From JAKQHY01 sp034429475 (GTDB taxonomy: Bacteria; Chloroflexota; Anaerolineae; B4-G1; SLSP01), in contig DAOUGD010000056.1 in NCBI GenBank assembly GCA_034429475.1, forward strand, positions 1 to 20,266: a DNA stretch of 20,266 bases, in the 5' to 3' direction. Positions 1 through 7,871 of this stretch are shown piece by piece (position 1 is the stretch's first letter; each line of letters begins with the position of its first letter). A model generated the notes under the pieces. The model worked only from the letters and a program-made list of their open reading frames with translations, was not told the origin of the DNA and did no database searches. Made by a program: the position numbers and the translations under genes.

Positions 1-24
1 AAGTCCGGCCTTTTGGCCGGACTT
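1..24 (-). terminator. Strong hairpin, likely terminator of the hrcA-prmA operon
   Basis: A perfect 10-bp inverted repeat (AAGTCCGGCC / GGCCGGACTT) with a 4-nt loop lies 14 bp beyond the prmA stop. The plus-strand copy is followed by CTCTTTT. The tract that would follow it on the minus strand lies outside the window, so the T-run for prmA cannot be seen. Position and strength suggest a terminator, possibly bidirectional. Confidence 0.7.
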
Positions 25-37
25 CTCTTTTCACACC

Positions 38-955
38 CTAAGCCACGTGGGATAGGCCGGACGGCACGCCATACGCGCGCCGGGCAACCAACGCCATCCA
101 GTCGCCGCTCTGCTGCTGCTCTGCGACGAGCAGCCCTACCGATTCCAAGGCCGCCGTCACTTCGAGGGCCTGTTCCACCAGGATGCCGGAAACGACCAAC
201 GTACCCCCAGGACGCACCCGCGTCGCCAGCCCCGATTTCGCCATCTCCAGGATGACGGGCGCCAGGATGTTCGCCAGCACCAAATCGTAGGCGCCGCTGA
301 CTGCATCCAACGAGCCATGCACCACGCGAATCAGGTGCGCCACATCGTTCACGCGAGCGTTGCGCCGAACAATCGTCACCGCGTTGATGTCCGTATCCAC
401 CGCGACAACTTCCGCTGCTCCCACTTTGGCGGCGACCAATCCCAAAATGCCCGTGCCAGTTCCCAGATCCAACACGCGCATCTGCGGCGTCGTTAAAGCC
501 TCCACCGCCTGCACGCACAACTGGGTAGTGGGATGCAGACCGGTGCCAAAGGCCATACCAGGGTCCAATTCCAACACCACGTCGTCCGGCTGCGGCGTAT
601 AGTCGCGCCATGAGGGTTTAATGACGACGTGTTTTCCCAAATGCAGAACGGGGATGGTTTCCTTCCAGCCCGCCGTCCAATCCTGATCGGAAATGGACGC
701 AAACACCGGTTCAGGGATTACCGGCCAGATGTACCGCAGATGCCACAGCGATTCTTCCACGCTGCGCCGGCGATTCTCGATCTCCTCATCCACCACCAGG
801 TACGCCTTCACCGTGACCAGACTCTCCGGGGTTTGTTCGCCTTCTCCCAGATCGATCGCCACGCCCTGGGGCGCATAACGGCTTAACACCTCGGCGACGG
901 CCTCGGCAGCCTCCTGAAGCACCTGCACGCTGACCTCAAGCCATTCCATACTCAC
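38..955 (-). CDS. prmA: Ribosomal protein L11 methyltransferase PrmA
   Basis: PrmA transfers methyl groups from S-adenosylmethionine to amino groups of ribosomal protein L11 in the cytoplasm. The 305-aa product has the family's N-terminal L11-recognition region, then the family signature DPGMAFGTGLHPTT (about residues 131-144), the Rossmann SAM-binding motif LDLGTGTGIL (about 162-171) and the NIL motif near 229-231. The length is normal for the family. The chosen start is a GTG whose first bases overlap the dnaJ stop codon (GTGA), which suggests translational coupling; an ATG two codons downstream is an alternative. It is the last gene of hrcA-grpE-dnaJ-prmA, and dnaJ-prmA adjacency is common in bacteria. 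A strong hairpin follows the stop codon. Confidence 0.95.
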   Translation of the reverse strand: MSMEWLEVSVQVLQEAAEAVAEVLSRYAPQGVAIDLGEGEQTPESLVTVKAYLVVDEEIENRRRSVEESLWHLRYIWPVIPEPVFASISDQDWTAGWKETIPVLHLGKHVVIKPSWRDYTPQPDDVVLELDPGMAFGTGLHPTTQLCVQAVEALTTPQMRVLDLGTGTGILGLVAAKVGAAEVVAVDTDINAVTIVRRNARVNDVAHLIRVVHGSLDAVSGAYDLVLANILAPVILEMAKSGLATRVRPGGTLVVSGILVEQALEVTAALESVGLLVAEQQQSGDWMALVARRAYGVPSGLSHVA

Positions 956-2079
956 AAGCCCAATGCCTCTTTGATGCGATCCACGAAGGTTTGTTTATCC
1001 TGCACCACGCTCTCCCCCCCCAACGTCTTCGCCAATTCCTGAAAAAGTTCGCGCTGCCGCGCCGAGAGGTGAGTAGGAACGCCCACCTGCACCACTACCA
1101 GTTGATCCCCCCGGCCGTTGCTACGCAAGTGCGGCACGCCCAACCCGCGCAGGCGGAATATGGCGCCGGCCTGCGTGCCGGTTGGGATCGTAATCTCCCG
1201 GTCACCTTCCAGAGTGGGAATCTTGATCGTCCCGCCCAACGCGGCCTGGGCGATGTTGATTTGCACTTCCAGGATGATGTCGTTGCCACGCCGTTTGAAA
1301 TAGTCATGAGGCTTCACGTTCAAATTGATGTAGAGGTTGCCGCTTGGCCCGCCCAATTCCCCCGGCTCACCCTGCCCGGCCAGACGCACAGTCAAGCCAT
1401 CGTCTACCCCCGGCGGGATGGTCACATTGATTGTACGCGGCACGTACACCCGCCCACTACCGTTGCATTCGTGGCATGGATTGCGCACGACTGTCCCCTT
1501 GCCGTTGCAGGTGGGGCAAGTCGTGATGTTCACAAACGAACCCAAAAGGGTGCGCTGAGCGCGGCGCACCTGCCCCGCCCCCTCACATTCCGGGCATTTC
1601 TCCGGGCGGGTGCCAGCGCTAGAGCCAGAACCATGGCAGGTAGGGCATAACTCCTGGCGACGCACTGGGACTTCGCGCTCCACCCCAAACACCGCCTCCT
1701 CAAACGTCAGTTCCACATCCATCCGCAGATCGTTGCCGCGACGGGGGCCGGTGCGCCCGCTGCTGCGCCCAAACCCGCCAAAGCCCCCCATATTGCCAAA
1801 GACTTCGGCGAACAGGTCAAACGGATCGCGCATTCCGCCAAAGTCGAAGCCGTTCAAACCCGGCGGCCCGTCCGTACCATAGCGATCGTACATCGCCCGC
1901 TTTTCCGGATCGGAGAGCACCTCATAGGCGGCGTTGACCTCTTTAAACCGTTCCTCGGCATCCGACTCAGGATTAACGTCGGGGTGATATTTGCGCGCCA
2001 ACTGCCGGTAAGCGCGCTTGATTTCTTCCTGGCTGGTCTCCCTGGGGACGCCTAGCACTTCATAATAGTCTTTATCCAT
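952..2079 (-). CDS. dnaJ: Chaperone protein DnaJ (Hsp40)
   Basis: DnaJ is the J-domain co-chaperone that delivers substrates to DnaK and stimulates its ATPase. The 375-aa product has a complete type I layout: J domain with the HPD motif at residues 32-34, a Gly/Phe-rich linker (about 76-108), a zinc-finger region with four CxxCxGxG repeats (Cys pairs at 145/148, 162/165, 188/191 and 202/205) and the C-terminal substrate-binding domains. I chose the ATG at 2079 over an upstream alternative because TGAGGA lies just before it and the protein then begins MDKDYYEVLG, as in typical DnaJ. The start overlaps the end of grpE by 8 bp and the stop overlaps the prmA start. No dnaK lies beside it, which is unusual for this cluster. 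Confidence 0.97.
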   Translation of the reverse strand: MDKDYYEVLGVPRETSQEEIKRAYRQLARKYHPDVNPESDAEERFKEVNAAYEVLSDPEKRAMYDRYGTDGPPGLNGFDFGGMRDPFDLFAEVFGNMGGFGGFGRSSGRTGPRRGNDLRMDVELTFEEAVFGVEREVPVRRQELCPTCHGSGSSAGTRPEKCPECEGAGQVRRAQRTLLGSFVNITTCPTCNGKGTVVRNPCHECNGSGRVYVPRTINVTIPPGVDDGLTVRLAGQGEPGELGGPSGNLYINLNVKPHDYFKRRGNDIILEVQINIAQAALGGTIKIPTLEGDREITIPTGTQAGAIFRLRGLGVPHLRSNGRGDQLVVVQVGVPTHLSARQRELFQELAKTLGGESVVQDKQTFVDRIKEALGL

Positions 2080-2743
2080 TCTGATCCTCAGATTCAGCCG
2101 GCGCGATATCACCCGCGTCGGGCGCTGGCGCTTGAGCCGGAGCCTTGGCGACTACCACCATAGACGGGCGCAACACGCGATCCCCCAGAATATACCCCTG
2201 CTCCACCTCGGTAATGATTTGACCTTCTTCGTATCCCGCCACTTCCTGATGCAGAATCGCCTGATGAAACAATGGGTCGAAAGAGTCTCCCGGTTTCACC
2301 ACGATCAATTTGACCTCCTCCACTTCAAGAATCGCAGCAACTTTGCGCTGAATCAAGGCAACGCCCTCGACCCAGGCGTTCCCCTGCAACTCAGCCGGCA
2401 GCGCCTGAAAAGCGCGGCGGAAATCATCCAGCACCGGCAACAGACGAGTCAGCAACGCCGCATTGGCGACTTTGCGCATGGTCATTTGTTCGGCCTCCGC
2501 GCGCTTGCGGAAATTGGCGAAAGCCGCCTGGGAGCGCTGGAAATTTTCCAGGTTTTCGGCAGCTTTGCGTTCCGCCTCGGCCAGCCGGGACTCCAATTCG
2601 GTCAGTCTGACCTCCGCCGCAGCCTCTTCCGAGCCAGCTTCGACCACGGTTTCCGTCGGCGCAGCGGTCTCATCCACAGGAACAGCCTCTGTTTCCACTA
2701 CCTCCAATTCTAGTTCAGGTCCTATGGGTTCTGTTTCTGTCAT
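2072..2743 (-). CDS. grpE: Nucleotide exchange factor GrpE
   Basis: GrpE releases ADP from DnaK in the DnaK-DnaJ-GrpE chaperone cycle. The 223-aa product has an acidic, probably disordered N-terminus (about residues 1-42), a long helix that would form the dimeric coiled coil (about 44-95, including FRKRAEAE) and the C-terminal beta domain with the family signature FDPLFHQAI...GYILGDRVLRPSMVVVA (about 155-199). A short Ala/Pro-rich acidic tail follows. GAAGGAGCAAGA directly precedes the ATG. The gene starts 41 bp after the hrcA stop and overlaps dnaJ by 8 bp, so it is expected to be transcribed from the CIRCE-regulated hrcA promoter. Confidence 0.96.
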   Translation of the reverse strand: MTETEPIGPELELEVVETEAVPVDETAAPTETVVEAGSEEAAAEVRLTELESRLAEAERKAAENLENFQRSQAAFANFRKRAEAEQMTMRKVANAALLTRLLPVLDDFRRAFQALPAELQGNAWVEGVALIQRKVAAILEVEEVKLIVVKPGDSFDPLFHQAILHQEVAGYEEGQIITEVEQGYILGDRVLRPSMVVVAKAPAQAPAPDAGDIAPAESEDQNG

Positions 2744-2784
2744 TCTTGCTCCTTCTACTATGGGTAAAAATTTCTATCATACGT

Positions 2785-3870
2785 TCAATCTTCTGCGCCA
2801 GGGGTCGCCGTGCGCATCTCCGGTTGATACATCTCGTACACCATCTCGCCCAGCACGCTGGCGACGAACCGGACCGCCGAAATGGTACGCGCATACGCCA
2901 TCCGAATTGGGCCGACGACGCCCAACGCGCCGGTGGCGTAATCCGCCACGCCATAACGCGCCAGCACCAGACTGCACGCGCGCAGTTCTTCCCAGCGGCC
3001 TTCGCCGCCGATGAGAACGCGCACGCCCCCCACCCCCACCGACGACGTCAGGGTTTCGGAAAGCACGGTCTGAAGCAAGTTATGTTCTTCCAATACGCGC
3101 ACCACCCCGGTGGAAGCCGGGTCGCCCTCCGCAAATTCGGGCGCGCGCAACAGGTCCGACAGTCCATGATGATAGATTTCATCCGATGGCGTAGCTTCGG
3201 CATTGCGGAGAGTCGAGCAGATCAGTTTGGCAATATCCGCCTCCAGGGAAGGGAATTCCTGGATATGCTGCTCAATTTGGTCAACGTAGAGACCGGCGCA
3301 GACCTGATTCAGGCGATCTGCCGCCTCCCGCAACAGGGACTGCGTCATTGGCTCGGTCAGCGCCAGCATTTGCTGTTCAACCGTGCCGTCCTGCAACACC
3401 AGGACCAACAACACAGCCCGCCCGTGCGTGAGGATCAGTTCCAGGTGCCGATAGACCGGGCGCATCGTCCGGGGCGCGGTGACTACGGCCGCGCCGTGTG
3501 CCGAACGCGCCAACACGGTCGCCGCCAGGGGCATCCACGCCTCGATATGGTCGCGCGCCTGGTGAAACTGGTGAGCGATCATCCGCTGCTCTTGAGGCGG
3601 CAGCGATTGATCCGGCATCAAATGTTCCACAAAGTAACGAAACCCAGCTTCGGTGGGCTGCCGCCCGGCAGAGGTGTGCGGCTGCGACAGGTACCCACAG
3701 TCTTCCAGATACGCCATCTCGTTGCGCACCGTAGCCGGGCTGAACTCCAGACTGTAATTTTCCACCAAAGTACGCGAGGCCACCGGCAAAGCGGTCTCCA
3801 CGTGCTCTTTGATAATGAGCTGCAACAAAAACTCCTGTCGCGGCGTCAGATCCCTGAGTTCAACTATCAC
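2785..3870 (-). CDS. hrcA: Heat-inducible transcription repressor HrcA
   Basis: HrcA is the DNA-binding repressor of class I heat-shock genes and acts at CIRCE operators. The 361-aa product begins with a winged-helix domain whose recognition segment SPATVRNEMAYLEDCGYL (about residues 44-61) and following SAGRQPT motif are typical of the family. The rest is the GAF-like and dimerisation region. I chose GTG at 3870 because AAGGA lies 6 nt upstream and the protein then starts like other HrcA proteins; the frame stays open upstream, but an earlier TTG at 3918 would lie inside the CIRCE element. A CIRCE and a good promoter lie immediately upstream, so the repressor probably controls its own operon with grpE, dnaJ and prmA. 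Confidence 0.95.
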   Translation of the reverse strand: MIVELRDLTPRQEFLLQLIIKEHVETALPVASRTLVENYSLEFSPATVRNEMAYLEDCGYLSQPHTSAGRQPTEAGFRYFVEHLMPDQSLPPQEQRMIAHQFHQARDHIEAWMPLAATVLARSAHGAAVVTAPRTMRPVYRHLELILTHGRAVLLVLVLQDGTVEQQMLALTEPMTQSLLREAADRLNQVCAGLYVDQIEQHIQEFPSLEADIAKLICSTLRNAEATPSDEIYHHGLSDLLRAPEFAEGDPASTGVVRVLEEHNLLQTVLSETLTSSVGVGGVRVLIGGEGRWEELRACSLVLARYGVADYATGALGVVGPIRMAYARTISAVRFVASVLGEMVYEMYQPEMRTATPGAED

Positions 3871-3905
3871 GTGATGTCCTTCTGAAGATACAAGACTCTG
3901 CCATG

Positions 3906-3932
3906 TTAGCACTCTCAATCAACGAGTGCTAA
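3906..3932. promoter_or_regulatory. CIRCE operator (HrcA binding site)
   Basis: TTAGCACTC, nine bases, then GAGTGCTAA: a perfect match to the CIRCE consensus. It lies between the predicted transcription start (about 3941) and the hrcA GTG at 3870, the normal position for HrcA autorepression. Confidence 0.97.
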
Positions 3933-3947
3933 AAATCACATGACCGA

Positions 3948-3975
3948 ATCATACCACGAAGAAAAAGAGTGTCAA
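3948..3975 (-). promoter_or_regulatory. Sigma-70-type promoter of hrcA operon
   Basis: On the minus strand a consensus -35 TTGACA (3970-3975), a 16-bp spacer and -10 TATGAT (3948-3953) lie just upstream of the CIRCE. The predicted start near 3941 places the CIRCE at the 5' end of the transcript. Confidence 0.75.
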
Positions 3976-3997
3976 CACCGGCTTATACACAACAAGC

Positions 3998-4024
3998 AGC
4001 CCGACGTGTTGTCAACGCCGGGCT
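3998..4024 (-). terminator. Possible terminator after the DUF3592 gene
   Basis: An inverted repeat of 9 bp with one mismatch (AGCCCGACG / CGCCGGGCT, a G-U pair in the minus-strand RNA) and a 9-nt loop lies about 27 bp after the DUF3592 stop. The following minus-strand tract (gcttgttgt) is only moderately T-rich, so function is uncertain. Confidence 0.4.
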
Positions 4025-4050
4025 GTGTTATCGTAGAGAAGTCTGCGCGG

Positions 4051-4530
4051 TTACGCCCGAAGTATGATCCCCAACGCAACCGCGCCGGCGCCCACCAGGA
4101 TGTTGGCGACTCCATACCACAACACAGTGCGATGAGCGACAGGGCGCGGGCGCGTCAAAACAGCCTGCGCCGGCACGTGAGGATTGTAATGAACCGTCAC
4201 CGCACTGCCGACCGGATGCGCGCGCACAATCTCCTCGGCGCGGTTCAACTCCCGGTATGAGCGGTCGTTGTAGGGCGCCGCGTCCAGCGCGGAGGCGGTA
4301 TACGGGGTCCCCTCCACCGTGTAAGTGTACGTCAACGTCGGTGTGTACGTCGTCATCACCGTTTCAGTTGTCTGCCGCGTATGCGCATAGACAAACGCTT
4401 CGGTCATCGTTCCCTGAACTGTAGGCCAGTTCGGAATGCCCTGCTGACGACGGCGGGTCATGAAAAAAGCGACTAAACAGCCAATCCCCAAAAGGATAGC
4501 GCCAGCGCCGAGTGCTATTAAAAACTCCAT
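4051..4530 (-). CDS. DUF3592-family membrane protein
   Basis: This is a 159-aa protein of unknown function. It has two hydrophobic helices, at about residues 3-24 and 136-157, flanking a soluble domain. That domain shows the DUF3592 pattern: a WPTVQGTM strand (35-42), TPTLTYTYTVEGTPYTAS (63-80) and an HPVGSAVTVHYNP segment (105-117). Members usually have this beta-rich domain between two membrane spans; no catalytic role is known to me. GGGAGGT precedes the ATG by a few bases. It lies 174 bp after the SPFH gene on the same strand and has a plausible promoter of its own at 4578-4605. Pairing with a membrane-scaffold SPFH protein hints at an envelope role, but this is inference. Confidence 0.8.
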   Translation of the reverse strand: MEFLIALGAGAILLGIGCLVAFFMTRRRQQGIPNWPTVQGTMTEAFVYAHTRQTTETVMTTYTPTLTYTYTVEGTPYTASALDAAPYNDRSYRELNRAEEIVRAHPVGSAVTVHYNPHVPAQAVLTRPRPVAHRTVLWYGVANILVGAGAVALGIILRA

Positions 4531-4577
4531 AGCGACCTCCCGTGGAAGGAATTATGGAAAACTGGAAAACTGTCCTT

Positions 4578-4605
4578 ATTGTATAAGACACTGGCGCTTT
4601 GACAA
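4578..4605 (-). promoter_or_regulatory. Candidate promoter of the DUF3592 gene
   Basis: The minus strand reads TTGTCA (4600-4605), 16 bp, TACAAT (4578-4583), each one base from consensus. The predicted start near 4571 leaves a 5' leader of about 40 nt that carries the GGGAGGT ribosome site. Confidence 0.5.
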
Positions 4606-4644
4606 GCTGAGGGATGACCCGGCGCGCTCTGTTCGCCATGGAAC

Positions 4645-4672
4645 GTACTGCATACTACATTTTGTGCAGTAC
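4645..4672. repeat. Inverted repeat GTACTGCA-12-TGCAGTAC
   Basis: Perfect 8-bp arms (4645-4652 and 4665-4672) separated by 12 bases lie in the 174-bp gap between the SPFH and DUF3592 genes, with a further GTATAC just beside it. It sits upstream of the candidate DUF3592 promoter and could be an operator or an RNA hairpin after the SPFH gene. There is no T-tract. Confidence 0.4.
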
Positions 4673-4704
4673 ACAGTATACTCCCCAAGTCAAGCCGAAC
4701 CTTC

Positions 4705-6711
4705 TCAACTACCCTTAGTCGCCGCACCTGACGCTGTCTCGGACGGTTTCTGCGCAATGCTCTGACGTACTTGTTGCCGCATGGCCTCAACTTCGGGGGA
4801 GCGCGGCATTTTCTCCGCCGTGGCGCTCACGCCCATCCGCTCCGACAGCAACATCGTCAGCAGTCCTTGCATCAAGTTGTTACTGCCCATGCCCCCTTCC
4901 TCGCCGCCGCCGCCGACCATGACGCGCGGCACCACGTCCACGCGCGCCTGCTCGATAGCTTCGGCAAAGCGGTTGAGCACCTGCTGTGTGACCTGGTACT
5001 GCGGGCCGCCATACGCCTGCACCTGCTCTTCGGTGGCGATAGCCTGCGCAATACCGATGCGCGCGATCTTCTCGGATTCAGCCTCGGCCAGGGCGCGAAT
5101 CTGTGCGGCCTGCTGCAACGCCCGCTGATATTCGGCCTTCCCCTGGTTCGACTGCACCGTGATGCTCAACTCAGACTCGGTGATCTTGGTCTGCTGCTCG
5201 GCGCGGGACTCAGCTTCACGCAGCTCGCGCTCCTTGACCGCTGCCTGCTCCTGCCGGCCGTAAGTTTCGATTTGTTCCACGGCGATTTGCCGGGCGCGCA
5301 ACTGCGTCAGAATCGTCTCGATTTGCTTGTCGCCAGGAGCCGGCTCCGGCGTGCCGATGAGCACCTCTTCGAGTTCAAGGTTATAATGCACAAACCGCTC
5401 CTTCATCTCCTGACTGGCAAGCTGCTGGATGTTGCTGCGCTCCTGGATCAGTTGAATGAGCGTGCGCATCTGCCCGATGTTCTTGAAGTAAGCAGAGACC
5501 ATCGGATCCAACGTCTGCTCGACCAAGCGCTTCACGTCACCAAAACGCTGGATGACCAGGGGGGCTTTCCGGTAGTCAATGTGAATGACCACAGACAGCG
5601 GCAACGACGGCTCAAAGGCATCTTTGGTGATGAGCGAAACTTCCTTCAGATTCTCGTCAAGGCGGTGCATTCCGGCCTCGGCGCGAATCCACTTGAGGAT
5701 GATATTGGTTGTCGGCACTACAAAAACCTTGCCCGCATAGGTATTGAAGGCGTACTTGCCGGGCAACAACGGCTCGCTCCAGACACCGCGCTGGCCCCGC
5801 CGCACTAACTCGCCATGGCGGTACTCAGTTCCAGAGAGATCCTCGCCGGTTTCGCCAGTGTACGACACCACCACACCGACCGTGCCGACTTCGATAACGG
5901 TTTTAGGGATCATTTCCACTGTCGCAAACAGGCGATTGAGGTAATAGGTCCCCTCGACCAGTACTTCTAGCTGTCGCCCGCGCATCCCACCAGCATTCAG
6001 GAAGACATCCGGTCCCTGAAACTTGTTATGATACGTCGCCGGATTGGCAGGGTCATCGCCGACAATCGGAGCGATAATTTTGCCCTCCGGCAACGACGGC
6101 CCGTCGTGGATAGTCACGATGCCCACCAGGTCGTCGGAGTCCTTGATCACCACCGGGCGGAAACCGCCGCGCTCGTTGATGACCTCGGCCATCCGCTGAA
6201 TGACAGATTCCTCGGCGCGGCTCATCGGCAGGTAATACACGCGCTCTTCCGTGATGACGACGAATTGCGCCAGGTTGATGGCGTACGTGCCTTCGCGCAG
6301 GATTTGGCGCTGGGGGCCGCGCTGCCCTTCGTGAGTCAAGAATCCCGTCACGTCCTGGAAATCTTTGGCGGTCACGTTGGCAGCCAACGTCTGCATCGGG
6401 CTGAGCTGCTGGCCGTCGCGCGCGAAGATGTAGCCAATTTTCCCCTGAGTGATCGTGACCAGGGGGACGATATGCACCCGATATTGAATCGGAACCAGGT
6501 AATGCAACCCACCGCGCAGCACATTGGGTTGGAAACCGGCCTCGCCGCGAAGAGCAATGAATCCGGTCTTCACCGACCCTTCTCTGAAATTCCAATGCTT
6601 CTCGACGATGCCGATGCGATTGTTAGGAATGTAGCGAATGCCTGAGAGCGCCACCCCTAACAAAACCAATACGATTAACACAAACAGACCGATCAGAATC
6701 TCCAATCCCAT
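4705..6711 (-). CDS. Large SPFH/band-7 (flotillin-like) membrane protein
   Basis: This 668-aa protein has one N-terminal transmembrane helix (about residues 5-23). It is followed by a beta-rich region and an SPFH/band-7-type domain (roughly 265-460). A long charged, Ala/Glu-rich coiled-coil region comes next (about 465-595), with the flotillin-like stretch EAESEKIARIGIAQAIA (543-559). It ends in a Gly-rich linker and a short tail. SPFH proteins oligomerise on membranes and organise microdomains or protein quality control. At 668 aa it is longer than typical bacterial flotillins because of the extra N-terminal part, which may hold a second related domain. The start is well supported by AAAGGAGGTG before the ATG. 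No NfeD-like partner is visible; the neighbour is a DUF3592 membrane protein. Confidence 0.85.
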   Translation of the reverse strand: MGLEILIGLFVLIVLVLLGVALSGIRYIPNNRIGIVEKHWNFREGSVKTGFIALRGEAGFQPNVLRGGLHYLVPIQYRVHIVPLVTITQGKIGYIFARDGQQLSPMQTLAANVTAKDFQDVTGFLTHEGQRGPQRQILREGTYAINLAQFVVITEERVYYLPMSRAEESVIQRMAEVINERGGFRPVVIKDSDDLVGIVTIHDGPSLPEGKIIAPIVGDDPANPATYHNKFQGPDVFLNAGGMRGRQLEVLVEGTYYLNRLFATVEMIPKTVIEVGTVGVVVSYTGETGEDLSGTEYRHGELVRRGQRGVWSEPLLPGKYAFNTYAGKVFVVPTTNIILKWIRAEAGMHRLDENLKEVSLITKDAFEPSLPLSVVIHIDYRKAPLVIQRFGDVKRLVEQTLDPMVSAYFKNIGQMRTLIQLIQERSNIQQLASQEMKERFVHYNLELEEVLIGTPEPAPGDKQIETILTQLRARQIAVEQIETYGRQEQAAVKERELREAESRAEQQTKITESELSITVQSNQGKAEYQRALQQAAQIRALAEAESEKIARIGIAQAIATEEQVQAYGGPQYQVTQQVLNRFAEAIEQARVDVVPRVMVGGGGEEGGMGSNNLMQGLLTMLLSERMGVSATAEKMPRSPEVEAMRQQVRQSIAQKPSETASGAATKGS

Positions 6712-6790
6712 GGTACACCTCCTTTGGAGTACCTTTAGCTAATAGCGCGTGAAATTACACCCTTTGACGACGCATCACGCGCGACACACC

Positions 6791-7792
6791 TCAAAATTCT
6801 TGCAACAATGTCAACAAGGCCCGATCCAGGCGATGTCCTTGCCACTCTTCATAAGCCACGTCCGCCCGCCCGGAATCCAGGATGCCAAAGGCGCCGCGGA
6901 AATTCCACAGGGCGTAGCCGATGTTGTACCCCGTGAGAATATCCAACACGTCGCGGAGCCAGGCCAGAACAACGGCGTGCGGCGTCTGGTTGAAGGCGCC
7001 GCCCTCGCCGCAGTGGACGCCAACGCCCTGCGCGGCTAACTCGGCCCATTGGCGGTAATGCATTTCAAGCCGCGCGCGATCCCACGATTCGCTTCCGTGC
7101 AACGCGCCGGGCCACGTAGGCTCCGGCAACCCGCCGTTATCCACCCAGCCGGCTTTGTAGTGGCTCACGCCCATTGGGATGTAGGCCCGGCAACTCTGCG
7201 CCACGCCCAAATCGGCCAGTTCCGGGCAGGGATCGTTGCCCCAGGTCAAGCCGTCAATCAAAATCAACCGCTCCGGGTCCACGGCGCGGATGGCGTCCAC
7301 GGCGGCGCGAATCACGCGGGCGTGATCCTCGCGCGTCATGAAGTCCGGCGTAGGATTCTTCGGCTCGTTGATCAAATTGAAGCTCAATTGCTCCGAGGGA
7401 ATCCCCCGATAACGCCGCGCAAACGTCTCCCAATGGAAACAAAAGGCATCAAGGGCAGCTTGATCTTTCCACAGGTTATATGGCTCATCCCGCTCCGCAT
7501 TGACCGAGTAACCCGGCCCGCGATGGAAGTTCAGGTCAATGTGAATACCGTACTGCTGGCCCAGCCGCACCACGCGATCCACTTTCTCCAACATCGGCTC
7601 GTGAAGTTTGTAAGGGTCGCCGTTCTCAATCCACAGCAGATAGCACGCCGGGATGCGGGCGAAGTTGAAGCCCCAATCGCGCATCCAACGGAAATCGTCC
7701 TCGCGGAAGTTGCCGTCGTTCCGCGTGGTGAACAGTTCCAGCAGATTAAAGCCCCGCCAACGGGGAAGAATGGTTTGTTTGATGTCAGACAT
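6791..7792 (-). CDS. Glycoside hydrolase family 5-like protein (cellulase fold)
   Basis: This 333-aa protein looks like a TIM-barrel retaining glycosidase of the GH5 type (clan GH-A). Visible landmarks are the N-terminal RGFNLLELF segment (13-21), NFHRGPGY (88-95), the acid/base motif FNLINEP with Glu143, HYKAGW near 211-216, and the nucleophile-like CGEGG with Glu263, followed by a conserved-looking W near 296 (ALWNFRG). There is no signal peptide or membrane helix, so it is predicted to be cytoplasmic and may act on imported oligosaccharides or glycosides; the substrate cannot be read from sequence. CACCGGGAGGTGCT directly precedes the ATG. It follows a hairpin terminator and ends 79 bp before the SPFH gene. 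No transporter or sugar regulator is adjacent. Confidence 0.85.
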   Translation of the reverse strand: MSDIKQTILPRWRGFNLLELFTTRNDGNFREDDFRWMRDWGFNFARIPACYLLWIENGDPYKLHEPMLEKVDRVVRLGQQYGIHIDLNFHRGPGYSVNAERDEPYNLWKDQAALDAFCFHWETFARRYRGIPSEQLSFNLINEPKNPTPDFMTREDHARVIRAAVDAIRAVDPERLILIDGLTWGNDPCPELADLGVAQSCRAYIPMGVSHYKAGWVDNGGLPEPTWPGALHGSESWDRARLEMHYRQWAELAAQGVGVHCGEGGAFNQTPHAVVLAWLRDVLDILTGYNIGYALWNFRGAFGILDSGRADVAYEEWQGHRLDRALLTLLQEF

Positions 7793-7837
7793 AGCACCTC
7801 CCGGTGAAAAAACGGAAACCAGACAGGCGTAATGAAA

Positions 7838-7871
7838 AAGGCGTAATGAGTCTCATTTCTCATTACGCCTT
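7838..7871 (-). terminator. Hairpin terminator overlapping the 3' end of the EgtD-like gene
   Basis: Perfect 13-bp arms (AAGGCGTAATGAG / CTCATTACGCCTT) with an 8-nt loop, followed on the minus strand by a run of T (CCTTTTTC). The stop codon of the upstream methyltransferase gene lies inside the first arm. A third CATTACGCCT copy follows, so this may be a dispersed repeat doing terminator duty. Confidence 0.6.

Noticed and set aside
2746..3885. Long plus-strand open frame opposite hrcA (and similar long plus-strand frames opposite the SPFH and dikinase genes)
   Set aside because: They mirror strongly supported minus-strand genes, have no recognisable domains and no good ribosome sites; high GC leaves long antisense frames open.
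3880..3897. The 13-bp word GAAGATACAAGAC shared by the leaders of hrcA and the small ORF near 19.53 kb
   Set aside because: A 13-bp match is expected by chance a few times in a window of this size; the similar position before the ribosome site is suggestive but not enough.
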